DNA of 64,000 nt from Corallium rubrum. Lineage: Eukaryota; Cnidaria; Anthozoa; Scleralcyonacea; Coralliidae. The DNA is taken from the NCBI GenBank assembly GCA_964035015.1, contig OZ035997.1, positions 65,917,904-65,981,903 on the forward strand, given 5' to 3'. The notes under the pieces are model-generated. The model ran no database searches and had not been told where the DNA came from. It saw nothing but the letters and a program-made list of their open reading frames with translations. A program made the translations under genes and the position numbers. Positions 46,711-57,794 of this stretch are shown one piece after another (the stretch's first letter is position 1; each line of letters begins with the position of its first letter).

Positions 46711-48061
46711 AAACAGCTCTCAACTCCTTTATAGCAAACTGAAATAAACATCCAGCTTCATATTGCTCAATGATTTAGTTGTGGATAACTTTTGCGGCCA
46801 AATTATTTCTTTTCTACAAAGTAAAATGCTTTTGTATAAATTTAGGCGGATTTCATTGGGAATCAAAACTTTTATCCGTTATTTTTTGCAAAAAGCCAAC
46901 CTCTGAATAGACTGAATAATTAAACACAAACATTCTGTCAGTCGCCCGGCAAACAAAAATTGCACAACATATCAACAAGATTACAGATCTGTTAAATCTT
47001 GTGCGTTTTATGTATGTAGTTTTGATTATTATGTTTCTTTAATCGAAAATATACCAGAAAATTGCGGCTGAAATTTAACCATAATACTTCGCAAACTTAG
47101 AGTATCTTAAAAAACAAATTAACAATATTTACCATTAATTCTTTCAATATTTACATGGTGACAAATTTTAACAGAAACGTAACGATTTGTGGTAACACAA
47201 GTCTATTACTTATTGCTTAGCTTTTGATCTGTGGATTCAGACCTTTATCAGATCAAATCTATTAAAGTTTTAAAAAAATCCTACGATTTCACAGGAGAGT
47301 TAGCCATGGAATGGCACTTGGTTAGCTCTCCTCGATCAACAATCCTGATTCCATTATGTTATTTAATTAATTTTAGAATAAACATATAAGCACGAAACTA
47401 CGCCATTGTGTTCTTACGTCATTCTGGTTGTTTCGTTGTTTTGTTTTGTTTATATTACCTGAGCTTACACAATGTTGGCATTTGCTCTGATGAAAGTCTG
47501 AGTCAACAGGTCAAAAGATCAGCAAAAAATAATAAACTTGGCAATTCTTGATTTTATAATAATGTTTAGTATGTTAACATGGATTAAGTAGGCAAAAACT
47601 CGTTTTCCATTAAACTTTATTTTTTTCAAGCCGTGATTTCTCAATAATTCCCTGAAGAAACAATGTTTACAACGCGAAAAAAAATTATGGTTAAATTTAC
47701 AAGTCATCATTTTTTTGGTACAGTTAATAAGTGTGAGTTAATCTGATGTAATGCTGATGTATGGTATAGTTTAAATTAATCTGATGTATGTAGCTGTAGC
47801 TCTGAAATTTAATCTTTTATAATAACTCGAACTGCATCAGAACAACTCTAGATTTACATTAATATATACAATTAGGTTTAAAAACATTGAGTTTTCTTTT
47901 ATATTATTAGATAGAGATAGTCTTGTATTTGTCTTAAACTTTTTTCAATGTATTCATAATAAAAAGGTGCAAAATATAAACACTTAGAAATTATGACATT
48001 TGCTGCATAATAAAATACATGGAAAAACTTCACAACTTTGAGAAGAAAAGTGTAACTTTAT

Positions 48062-50891
48062 TGTAAATGCAGAAAAGATGTAATACAATGCAAATTTTAT
48101 CAGGTTGAGTATTAAGCATTGATTCTCAAAATGGTTATGCGGATTTTGAAGGTTAGGCAGTTTCCCCAAAGTTCCTCAAGCTTATGCACTATATGACTTT
48201 TATCAGTTTTCGATTATCACGGTTTTCATAATAGTGTTAATTGTTGAAACATTTTGAAAATCAAGGCCTTGTTTAAAGATTGTCTCGTAGTGGGGGAGGG
48301 GGGTCTGCAGGAATGCCCCCGGAGAAAATTTAATATTCAGAGTCTCGGAAAAGCCATTTCCTGCATTCTGAAAGGTGATTTTTAGGAACACTGAAGGTTA
48401 TCAAAAGGTCATCAAAACTTGTTAAAATACAACACATTTCTGACCACTTTCCTATGTCCAGGGGCGGATCTAGAAATTTTTAAAATTAGAGTCTCTGAAA
48501 ACGCATTTCCTGCATTTTGAGAGTGATCTAGAGTTATATTGTAGGATCGTTTTATACATGTTTTTCACCGAGATCTTTGTATAAATTTTACTCAAATCAA
48601 AATTTTTCTTTTCTCTTTCAAGCCAAGATCTTCTAGTTATTCAATAAAATGTTTTGGAGTAATTGATCCAATATGAATCGCAATGTATGTTTAACTAGCT
48701 TTGTGTGACATATAAACTAACCACTAGTCAAGCAGCTAGGTATCCTTTGGCCATTATTTAGAATTCTATTGAGTATTCCGTCTAATGCCAGCCAATTTTT
48801 TCTTGAAACAAGAATAATCAAAGCAACCCTGCTAGTGTAATATTAATATTAACAATTTATAGGTGTCAGCTAGCATTTGTCAGATCACTGTTTGGAACTC
48901 CAGTCTCCAGATCAGGAGTCCCTTTACGTTTTTATATACTGTCTTTCCCTCGATAAAGCGAGAATAACAACAATGGAGTTGATGAGAGCCAGAAGATGTA
49001 AACTGAGTTATAGTAAATAGACTCGTAAATATCGTCGCTCAATACAGTCTGTCAAACGATTAAGAGAGTGTTAAATCACCGACTGACAAGTCTCCGAGTC
49101 TTGCAGATAATATTTCAAAGTTGAACCATGATAGAAATGCTGTGTTTCAGTCGATGAGGATTATAAACAATGTATTGAGTGAGAGAGGTCGCGGCTCTCG
49201 GTTTCATCTCATGCTTGTTCTTCAATTTGATCGATGCTTTAAAAATTTATATAGTCTGAGTATAAACACCACACACTCCTACAGTATAAACTAGCGTCTG
49301 ACGATCAACAATTTTAGTAGAGAGGAACTCGTAATATAAATAAAGAAACCAAACAAACCAACATCTTTTCCTTAATTTTCTTGTGAACTTATCATTTAGT
49401 ATTTGTACACATCTGTCACAGGCACTCTGAAGAACTGGGTCAAGACAGACTGACGTGCACTACCGACTACCACTACCGGAGCCAACTAGATTTGATTGCA
49501 TTATTTCGCAATAAAATTGTAACAAGATATGGCAAGGGTGTCTGACCGTGGCTCCCGCCAAATTCAGCCACTCTATTCTGGCTCTTTGATTGGTTTGCAC
49601 CCCTTAAATAGTCCGCTGACCGTGGCTGAATTTAGCAGATCGCCCCGCTGACCGTGGCTGAATTTAGCAGAAGTGTTCTCCAATTTCTTCAGCGAATTCG
49701 TAGCACGTTCGGTAACTTTTTCGGCCACTCTCGCCACATTCTCGGACTTCTAACTACTTGAGACCGATTGCAGTGCAACGGATTGTCAAGGATGCGAAAA
49801 TCCGCTGCTATTTTGACAATCGGTTTAGTATTTTTACGGTGGTTAATGTCGTCCTTACGTCGACTATCCTTTTGTTATTAGTAGTTTCTATTTTTGAAAT
49901 ACCAATTATATTATTTAATTTGGAATAATTTGGAAAATATGACCATGGCTCAAGCCACGCTCGCACCCCTCTAGATCCGCCCCTGATGTCGGAACTTATC
50001 AGTATGCCTAACATATTAATGCTGCTGTTACAGTACTGCCTAGTGGGTTAGGACTATCCCATGAAAGCATTTATTAGCAACATTAATTTTAGTGAAAGAA
50101 CAGTTAATATCATCAATAGAAATGCTGGACAATATTGTTAATTATTTAAGCATTTTAATTTCAAATGTTTGAAACAAAAAGTGGGGGTGAGTTAAGTATA
50201 TATATTTCTTCATTTGTTTGTACTTCAGCGAAAACAAACTTTCTCTGGGGAAAGGAGAGCAAAATCAATTCTTAGAGAGCTCAAGGTGGGAGCAAGGCTT
50301 GGGGGAGGGCCTTCCCTCATTTAACTTGTATGTTAAAAAAGGCCCTGGTAAATGCAGAAAAGATGTAATACAGTACAAATTTTATCATGTTTAATAGGCC
50401 ATATTCATAAATGGCCGTGGAATTAATATTCTTTTATATTGATAAAAATTAGCCCCTTTGAACTCGTTTTCATGCGCCCGAAATTTAAAAGAATCTTTAC
50501 TCTAAAACGAGGTCAGAGGGGCTAATTTATATGCACGTAAAAGGATTTTAAATCGTAGGCCATTTATATTAAACATTTATCGGCAATTTATTGAATGAAA
50601 GAGAAGTTGGGTACTGAGTGTTGTGTATTGTTCATAGTTGTAAACACATTTGCTTCAACCTTTTGTAAAAAGCATGATTTCTCGTGTAATTTTGAAAAAA
50701 CGTATTTGTCTTTTCTAAATTGTCTTAAAAATCATGATATAACAGTATACAGAAGGCCTGACTGATTAAAGGTAAGTTATGTAATATGATATTTTATATG
50801 GTTTACGTAATATGAGTTTGTCAAAATTTCTAATAGGCTTATCTGGAAGATGTTGTTGTTTGCAGTAGGTAACAGAGTGCTTGATAGCTTC

Positions 50892-50893
<2 letters not shown>
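48062..50893. other. Unit 2 accessory stretch; no gene seen
   Basis: A sequence of about 36 bp (TAAATGCAGAAAAGATGTAA and on) occurs at 48063 and again at about 50352, bracketing 2.3 kb. Inside lies the TIR element 48459-49985. The flanks from 50390 to 50893 show no gene. Confidence 0.5.
48459..49985. mobile_element. 1.5-kb TIR element with 5-bp target duplication
   Basis: CAGGGGCGGATCTAGA (48459-48474) is the exact reverse complement of 49970-49985. ATGTC flanks both ends directly (48454-48458 and 49986-49990). The interior has a direct repeat of CTGACCGTGGCTGAATTTAG near 49615 and 49650. I recognise no transposase. Confidence 0.75.

Positions 50894-50955
<62 letters not shown>
50894..50955. 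repeat. (TA)n tract, left flank of the ribozyme array
   Basis: About 60 bp of alternating TA directly abuts the first hammerhead monomer. Confidence 0.95.
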
Positions 50956-50958
<3 letters not shown>

Positions 50959-51506
50959 CAATCTACAGACACGTGTTTCGCTGTACTACACTCATCAGTG
51001 TAGCTTGGAACAATCTGAATGAATTTCATCAATTACTTATACACATGCGATCGTCGATGACAACCGCATGTGGTGAAGTACATTCAGATAGCGTGAAGTG
51101 CGCATGGGCCCAGAGTGCTCAAACTTCCACAAGGGTAGTGAGCGTTGCATTATCGCTAATAGGTACCCACGGCAACTTCACAGAGTGCTCAACAACACCG
51201 AAGTGATGGAGCGTACATAGTTCAATCTACAGACACGTGTTTCGCTGTAGCTTGTAGCTTGTATCAGTGTAGCTTGGAACAATCTGAATGAATTTCATCA
51301 ATTACTTATACACATGCGATCGTCGATGACAACCGCATGTGGGACAGCATTGGTGAAGTACATTCAGATAGCGTGAAGTGCGCATGGGCCCAGAGTGCTC
51401 AAACTTCCACAAGGGTAGTGAGCGTTGCATTATCGCTAATAGGTACCCACGGCAACTTCACAGAGTGCTCAACAACACCGAAGTGATGGAGCGTACATAG
51501 TTCAAT

Positions 51507-51548
51507 CTACAGACACGTGTTTCGCTGTACTACAGCTCATCAGCGTAG
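51507..51548 (-). ncRNA. Hammerhead ribozyme, monomer 3
   Basis: The full core is present. Stem I has one G-U wobble at the CUGAUGA side (CUACG with UGUAG). Confidence 0.75.
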
Positions 51549-52058
51549 CTTGGAACAATCTGAATGAATTTCATCAATTACTTATACACATGCGATCGTC
51601 GATGACAACCGCATGTGGGACAGCATTGGTGAAGTACATTCAGATAGCGTGAAGTGCGCATGGGCCCAGAGTGCTCAAACTTCCACAAGGGTAGTGAGCG
51701 TTGCATTATAGCTAATAGGTACCCACGGCAACTTCACAGAGTGCTCAACAACACCGAAGTGACGGAGCGTACATAGTTCAATCTACAGACACGTGTTTCT
51801 CTGTACTACAGCTCATCAGTGTTGCTTGGAACAATCTGAATGAATTTCATCAATTACTTATACACATGCGATCGTCGATGACAACCGCATGTGGGACAGC
51901 ATTGGTGAAGTACATTCAGATAGCGTGAAGTGCGCATGGGCCCAGAGTGCTCAAACTTCCACAAGGGTAGTGAGCGTTGCATTATCGCTAATAGGTACCC
52001 ACGGCAAATTCACAGAGTGCTCAACATCACCGAAGTGATGGAGCGTACATAGTTCAAT

Positions 52059-52100
52059 CTACAGACACGTGTTTCGCTGTACTACAGCTCATCAGTGTAG
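52059..52100 (-). ncRNA. Hammerhead ribozyme, monomer 5
   Basis: Minus strand, 42 nt: CUACA, CUGAUGA, stem II GCUGU-AGU-ACAGC, GAA, then AC-ACGU-GU as a two-pair stem III, cleavage triplet GUC, then UGUAG pairing with CUACA as stem I. Cleavage is predicted between the complements of 52064 and 52063. Stem III is part of the self-complementary ACACGUGU, so two ribozymes can pair to make a dimeric, more stable active form. Stem I may extend by about three further pairs after a G-A mismatch. Confidence 0.85.
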
Positions 52101-52334
52101 CTTGGAACAATCTGAATGAATTTCATCAATTACTTATACACATGCGATCGTCGATGACAACCGCATGTGGGACAGCATTGGTGAAGTACACTCAGATAGC
52201 GTGAAGTGCGCATGGGCCCAGAGTGCTCAAACTTCCACAAGGGTAGTGAGCGTTGCATTATCGCTAATAGGTACCCACGGCAACTTCACAGAGTGCTCAA
52301 CAACACCGAAGTGATGGAGCGTAGATAGTTCAAT

Positions 52335-52376
52335 CTACAGACACGTGTTTCGCTGTACTACAGCTCATCAGTGTAG
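52335..52376 (-). ncRNA. Hammerhead ribozyme, monomer 6
   Basis: The core, stems and GUC triplet are identical to those of monomer 5. Confidence 0.85.
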
Positions 52377-52885
52377 CTTGGAACAATCTGAATGAATTTC
52401 ATCAATTACTTATACACATGCGATCGTCGATGACAACCGCATGTGGGACAGCATTGGTGAAGTACATTCAGATAGCGTGAAGTGCGCATGGTCTAGAGTG
52501 CTCAAACTTCCACAAGGGTAGTGAGCGTTGCATTATCGCTAATAGGTACCCGAGGCAACTTCACAGAGTGCTCAACAACACCGAAGTGATGGAGCGTACA
52601 TAGTTCAATCTACAGACACGTGTTTCGCTGTACTACAGCTCATCAGGGTTGCTTGGAACAATCTGAATGAATTTCATCAATTACTTACACACCTGCGATC
52701 GTCGATGACAACCGCATGTGGGACAGCATTGGTGAAGTACATTCAGATAGCGTGAAGTGCGCATGGGCCCAGAGTGCTCAAACTTCCACAAGGGTAGTGA
52801 GCGTTGCATTATCGCTAATAGGTACCCACGGCAACTTCACAGAGTGCTCAACAACACCGAAGTGACGGAGCGTACATAGTTCAAT

Positions 52886-52927
52886 CTACAGACACGTGTT
52901 TCGCTGTACTACAGCTCATCAGTGTAG
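52886..52927 (-). ncRNA. Hammerhead ribozyme, monomer 8
   Basis: The core, stems and GUC triplet are identical to those of monomer 5. Confidence 0.85.
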
Positions 52928-53161
52928 CTTGGAACAATCTGAATGAATTTCATCAATTACTTATACACATGCGATCGTCGATGACAACCGCATGTGGGAC
53001 AGCATTGGTGAAGTACATTCAGATAGCCTGAAGTGCACGTGGGCCCAGAGTGCTCAAACTTCCACAAGGGTAGTGAGCGTTGCATTATCGCTAATAGGTA
53101 CCCACGGCAACTTCACAGAGTGCTCAACAACACCGAAGTGATGGAGCGTACATAGTTCAAT

Positions 53162-53203
53162 CTACAGACACGTGTTTCGCTGTACTACAGCTCATCAGTG
53201 TAG
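53162..53203 (-). ncRNA. Hammerhead ribozyme, monomer 9
   Basis: The core, stems and GUC triplet are identical to those of monomer 5. The flanking stem I extension has one base change (GGAGC for GGAAC on the plus strand). Confidence 0.85.
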
Positions 53204-53437
53204 CTTGGAGCAATCTGAATGAATTTCATCAATTACTTATATACATGCGATCGTCGATGACAACCGCATGTGGGACAGCATTGGTGAAGTACATTCAGAT
53301 AGCGTGAACTGCGCATGGGCCCAGAGTGCTCAAACTTCCACAAGGGAAGTGAGCGTTGCATTATCGCTAATAGGTACCCACGGCAACTTCACAGAGTGCT
53401 CAACAACACCGAAGTGATGGAGCGTACATAGTTCAAT

Positions 53438-53479
53438 CTACAGACACGTGTTTCGCTGTACTACAGCTCATCAGTGTAG
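53438..53479 (-). ncRNA. Hammerhead ribozyme, monomer 10
   Basis: The core, stems and GUC triplet are identical to those of monomer 5. This is the rightmost copy; its monomer runs into the right TA tract at 53700. Confidence 0.85.
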
Positions 53480-53700
53480 CTTGGAACAATCTGAATGAAT
53501 TTCATCAATTACTTATACACATGCGATCGTCGATGACAACCGCATGTGGGACAGCATTGGTGAAGTACATTCAGATAGCGTGAAGTGCGCATGGGCCCAG
53601 AGTGCTCAAACTTCCACAAGGGTAGTGAGCGTTGCATTATCGCTAATAGGTACCCACGGCAACTTCACAGAGTGCTCAACAACACCGAAGTGATGGAGCG

Positions 53701-53703
53701 TAT

Positions 53704-53763
<60 letters not shown>
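53701..53763. repeat. (TA)n tract, right flank of the ribozyme array
   Basis: About 60 bp of TA with ACATG and TGTA interruptions, directly following the last monomer. Confidence 0.95.
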
Positions 53764-54238
53764 CAAACTCATTAATAATTTATGAGATAATCAGCCAATT
53801 ACAATAGTTCATTCCATCACTGATTGAAGTTGGATACTCAAGTAAAACCCTTGATATTAGATGAAAACCGGTGTTCTTCTAATTCTTAAGATCTCAATTA
53901 TCTACGCAAAATAAACAAGTTGTTGTATGAATAAATTTTGCACACACTCATGAATAAAATCCCACAAGGGTTTACTTTAATTGCATTTTCCAATTGAAAT
54001 CGCTCGGTTGAGATGCCATATCAACAACTCGTTTATCCTGTTTTATCAGGGGAAACCAAACACTTGAAAACAATAAAATCATTTAATTTGGTCTTTCGCC
54101 TTGTGCTTACATCATTTTTTTCTCGTGTTGGGATCCCCTGATGAAACATACAAACTTGTGTGTGTGTGGACGGACCATACGCGGTGAAGATTGTGGGCAC
54201 TGGGTACCAAAGCTCGAAAGTAGGAAAAAGCAATAGTA

Positions 54239-54380
54239 AAGGCGGTTTTCCACTAGGCGACATTTGTCGACGACTCGACATTTTTCTTTTGTCTTGGCTA
54301 ATTAGTTCCACTCGAGAGCTTGCGAGACAGAAGAAAATGTCGCTTCGCGCGACATTTTTCGCCTAGTGGAAAACCGCCTT
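54239..54380. mobile_element. 142-bp MITE
   Basis: AAGGCGGTTTTCCACTAGGC at the left end is exactly complementary to the right end (GCCTAGTGGAAAACCGCCTT). The next bases GA/TC also pair. The interior repeats CGACATTT words in both orientations. It is too short to code. Confidence 0.75.
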
Positions 54381-55984
54381 AAAACTGGTCAAGAAAACCG
54401 ACGAAGATAAAGTTTAAACTTACCGTAAAAATATAGAGCAGCCGCTCTCAGTGATCACGAACATTTAGTAGCAATACTGTTCGAGTTTCTCTGTTTACAT
54501 CCTATCACTGTTAAGTTTGTTTTCTATTTTGTGTGTTCTTAATATTAATAGTATTTTAAACGTATATTCGTTTCACGTTTTGGCTTGCCCGTCTTCTTTT
54601 AAACAATTTTCTTATTGTAAACCACTTGTGACTTAGCGTAGCTTGTCTATAACTTGGCATAAAAATCGGAAAAGGAGAAATTTTGCTTCTGTAGAACGTA
54701 TAAATGCTGTTTAAATATGTCTTAACATGTAGGTGAATTGGTGAAAACAGTTTCAGCACAGTGGTTTTTGTTATATTAGTTTATGGGTGTTCAGACATAT
54801 TTATGTTGACCCGTTGCTAGGGAAAACTTGATTTGACCACAGAGCTTCTAGAGCTTTACAAATTTGATCTCCGTGCTAGAAATGCTAGATATTCTGCACG
54901 TAGTATATATGAATGAAGTTCTTTCGTTTGATTACGTCATACAGTGTCGTCATTATGACGTCATTGAGATAAGAAAAAACCTATAATTTCCGCCAACTTA
55001 AAGGTTTTGCTAACTAAAGAAGTTTCACTAGAACCAGACTTGTTATGTGGAAAAAAGTACCCATGCGTTTCTCAATTGAGCAAATCTTAATGACTTCATG
55101 GCCGTTTTAATGAAATTTTAAGGGATATTTAAAAAAATAAAACAGAATATCTTTGTCATTTTTAGTTTATTCATAAAATCCATGCGTCCTTTTTGGGAGA
55201 CATGTTTTCCCTAGGTGTAAACGAAAGAAAAGTAACGATTCGATAAATACTCGCAGAAATTATAGGAATCTTGTGAGCTCATGTTTTTACGACTGAATGC
55301 CACTCAACCAAGCCTGAAAGAATCAGGCGCGAGCCCTCCTCTTGCCTCCTGCCTGATCGGAGCTTGCCAGCTAAATTGCGAGTTCAGCCGTGGTTTCAAG
55401 CCAAGAATGCTCGAAAATCGTCTTGTTCTACATACAAAGCTCTGCGGATTTCTAAATTCCAAATCAAATCAAATATCTCGACGTGACGACGTCCTTCGTT
55501 TATTTTTCCATCTATCGTCGTCTGTGTACCGAAGTTCTTCAACTCTTCAAGTGTTTTTGCCAGAACATTCTACAGCAAAGGAATAGTTTTCTTTTGTTTT
55601 GTTTTGGTACTTTTTCTCACAAACTTGCTCGCCTCTTTTCGGGTTTTTTTGGTTATCGTTTTATACCTTTATGCAGTGTATAAGTACAAAAACACGTTTT
55701 TGTGAAAAGATTTCTCCGACTGGAAGTAATGTCCTTAACAACCGGTTACCTAGCAACGAAATACGTCCGAACACCCTTAAAGGAATTTGAAATGCCATCA
55801 ATGAATATAGTCGTGTCAGGCAGTTGTTTGAGAAGTTTTCAATCTATTGTTTTTCAGTGGAAAATGAAAATATTTTTGATGCTCTAGCAATGCTTCTTGT
55901 TAAAAACATCAGGAAGAAATGGAAAGAAAGAACTGCAAAATATAAACTTCATATTTTTTTTAAACTTTAACACTTCACTGTTAT

Positions 55985-56125
55985 TTTGAAGGAATTCATT
56001 TAACTCCAAAAAAGGAGTTACAAAAAAAGATTCAAAATAACACCCTTTTCGGAGTTGAATATGACTCCTTTTCTGGAGTTAAATGAATTCCTATATTTTG
56101 GAGTTAAAATACCCATATTAGGGAG
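55985..56125. repeat. Cluster of GGAGTTAA-type words
   Basis: At least five GGAGTT words in direct and inverted form, mostly followed by A(A)(A), including a hairpin of GGAATTCATTTAACTCC with GGAGTTAAATGAATTCC. A second cluster lies at 58140-58365 across the long microsatellite. Confidence 0.6.
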
Positions 56126-56149
56126 TAAAAAAAAAGTTGCATCTCACCA

Positions 56150-56240
56150 GAATCAATCTCCTGACGTCGATTATACAGGGCTTGTCTAGAAGTCAACTTA
56201 CCTTAACCACTGCGCCATCCGAGCTTGCTTATAGTAAAGA
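56150..56240 (-). other. tRNA-like relic (SINE head candidate)
   Basis: The minus strand reads GGATGGCGCAGTGGTTAAGG, which contains a perfect internal A-box (TGGCGCAGTGG). A degenerate B-box (AGATTGATTCT) follows about 60 nt later. The usual anticodon arm is not recognisable, so this is more likely a tRNA-derived SINE or pseudogene than a tRNA gene. Confidence 0.35.
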
Positions 56241-56434
56241 CTAAGATTTATTGTTTATAACCTAATTTTTGGCAAGGACCAAACTCTCAAACTCATTGAT
56301 ACTTCATGAGCCAAAAACAAAGGAAATTTTCACCTCTTCAAAAGCCAACTTTCGCCTCGAAGGATATCCATTTCGCCTCGAAGATAAAGATTTGGTTGTA
56401 TAGAGGAGGCCATTAAATGACAATGGATTGTTAA

Positions 56435-56605
56435 AATTTTTGTTTATTCAAAACAAAAAAAAATGTTCAAAAACCTCGGCTTCGCCTTGGTTATCAACAA
56501 ACGTCTCGGTGTTTGGATATCCTGATGAAACACTCCTCCTCGTGTATGATATTTTACATAATAAACACTCTTCTGCTTTGGACAAAATATTTTAACTGTT
56601 TTTCC
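56435..56605. repeat. Second copy of the CCTGATGAAACACTCCTCC module
   Basis: This is the counterpart of 16340-16580, very similar through CGTGTATGATAT and AAATATTTTAACTG. It marks resumption of unit colinearity after the 8-kb accessory stretch. Confidence 0.6.
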
Positions 56606-56623
56606 CAGTGAAGTGAAAAGAAA

Positions 56624-57522
56624 AACAAACAAACAAACAAACAAACAAACAAACAAACAAACAAACAAACAAACAAACAAACAAACAAACAAACAAACAA
56701 ACAAACAAACGAACGAACGAACGAACGAACGAACGAACGAACGAACGAACGAACGAACGAACGAACGAACGAACGAACGAACGAACGAACGAACGAACGA
56801 ACGAACCAAACCACACCAAACCAAACCAAACCAAACCAAACCAAACCAAACCAAGCCAAGCCAAGCCAAGCCAAGCCAAGCCAAGCCAAGCCAAGCCATG
56901 CCAAGCCAAGCCAAGCCAAGCCAAGCCAAGCCAAGCCAAGCCAAGCCAAGCCAAGCCAAGCCAAGCCAAGCCAAGCCAAGCCAAGCCAAGCCAAGCCAAG
57001 CCAAGCCAAGCCAAGCCAAGCCAAGCCAAGCCAAGCCAAGCCAAGCCAAGCCAAGCCAAGCCAAGCCAAGCCAAGCCAAGCCAAGCCAAGCCAAGCCAAG
57101 CCAAGCCAAGCCAAGCCAAGCCAAGCCAAGCCAAGCCAAGCCAAGCCAAGCCAAGCCAAGCCAAGCCAAGCCAAGCCAAGCCAAGCCAAGCCAAGCCAAG
57201 CCAAGCCAAGCCAAGCCAAGCCAAGCCAAGCCAAGCCAAGCCAAGCCAAGCCAAGCCAAGCCTAGCCTAGCCAAGCCAAACCAAAACGGAACGGAACGGG
57301 ACGGGATGAGACGGGACGGGACGGGACGGACCAAAACGAAACGGAACGAAACGAAACGAAACGAAACGAAACGAAACGAAACGAAACGAAACGAAACGAA
57401 ACGAAACGAAACGAAACGAAACGAAACGAAACGAAACGAAACGAAACAAAACAAAACAAAACAAAACAAAACAAAACAAAACAAAACAAAACAAAACAAA
57501 ACAAAACAAAACAAAACAAAAC

Positions 57523-57553
<31 letters not shown>

Positions 57554-57794
57554 CAAAACAAAACAAAACAAAACAAAACAAAACAAAACAAAACAAAACA
57601 AAACAAAACAAAACAAAACAAAACAAAACAAAACAAAACAAAACAAAACAAAACAAAACAAAACAAAACAAAACAAAACAAAACAAAACAAAACAAAACA
57701 AAACAAAACAAAACAAAACAAAACAAAACAAAACAAAACAAAACAAAACAAAACAAAACAAAACAAAACAAAACAAAACAAAACAAAACAAAAC
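56624..57794. repeat. Graded tetra- to pentanucleotide microsatellite
   Basis: Successive near-pure blocks: AAAC (56624-56708), GAAC (56709-56806), CCAAA (56807-56850), CCAAG (56851-57265, about 82 units), a short mixed ACGGG/CGGAA stretch (57280-57334), ACGAA (57335-57445) and ACAAA (57446-57794). Open frames in several phases on both strands (up to 452 residues) are artefacts of the stop-free repeats. Confidence 0.95.

Larger units (their letters stand above)
42301..48050. other. Conserved non-coding 3' flank of gene 2
   Basis: This is the counterpart of 10797-16335, with high similarity throughout. Unit-specific parts are about 42790-43150 and 43676-43830. No reading frame is conserved. 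The long identity may simply reflect recent duplication. Confidence 0.6.
50956..53700 (-). mobile_element. Retrozyme-like tandem array, ten hammerhead monomers
   Basis: Ten direct monomers start at 50956, 51220, 51500, 51776, 52052, 52328, 52603, 52879, 53155 and 53431. Most are 275-276 bp; the first is 264 and the second 280. On the minus strand each carries a type I hammerhead motif; six keep every core element. Copy 1 has lost a base of stem II, copy 2 has CUGAUAC instead of CUGAUGA, copy 4 has a changed stem II closing base and stem I, and copy 7 has a changed stem I. Outside the ribozyme the monomer has a further hairpin (CACATGCG...CGCATGTG) and no protein. TA tracts flank both ends. 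Tandem hammerhead monomers of 150-450 bp define metazoan retrozymes, which are copied via small circular RNAs. Confidence 0.85.
53764..56434. other. Unit 2 accessory stretch; no gene seen
   Basis: It begins with the recurrent AACTCATTAATAATT...ATGAGATAATCAGCCAAT module. It contains a diverged copy of the CCTGATGAAACA module (54010-54150), a MITE (54239-54380), and a GGAGTTAA cluster beside a tRNA-like relic (55985-56240). Reading frames between 54400 and 55900 are short and show no recognisable domain. Confidence 0.5.

Noticed and set aside
50956..53700. CRISPR-like or ordinary coding tandem repeat
   Set aside because: The units are contiguous 276-bp monomers without spacers, the window is eukaryotic, and the short frames (for example 53585-53785) are not maintained. 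The conserved feature is the hammerhead core.
56150..56240. Functional tRNA gene
   Set aside because: The A-box is good, but the B-box is poor and no cloverleaf can be drawn.
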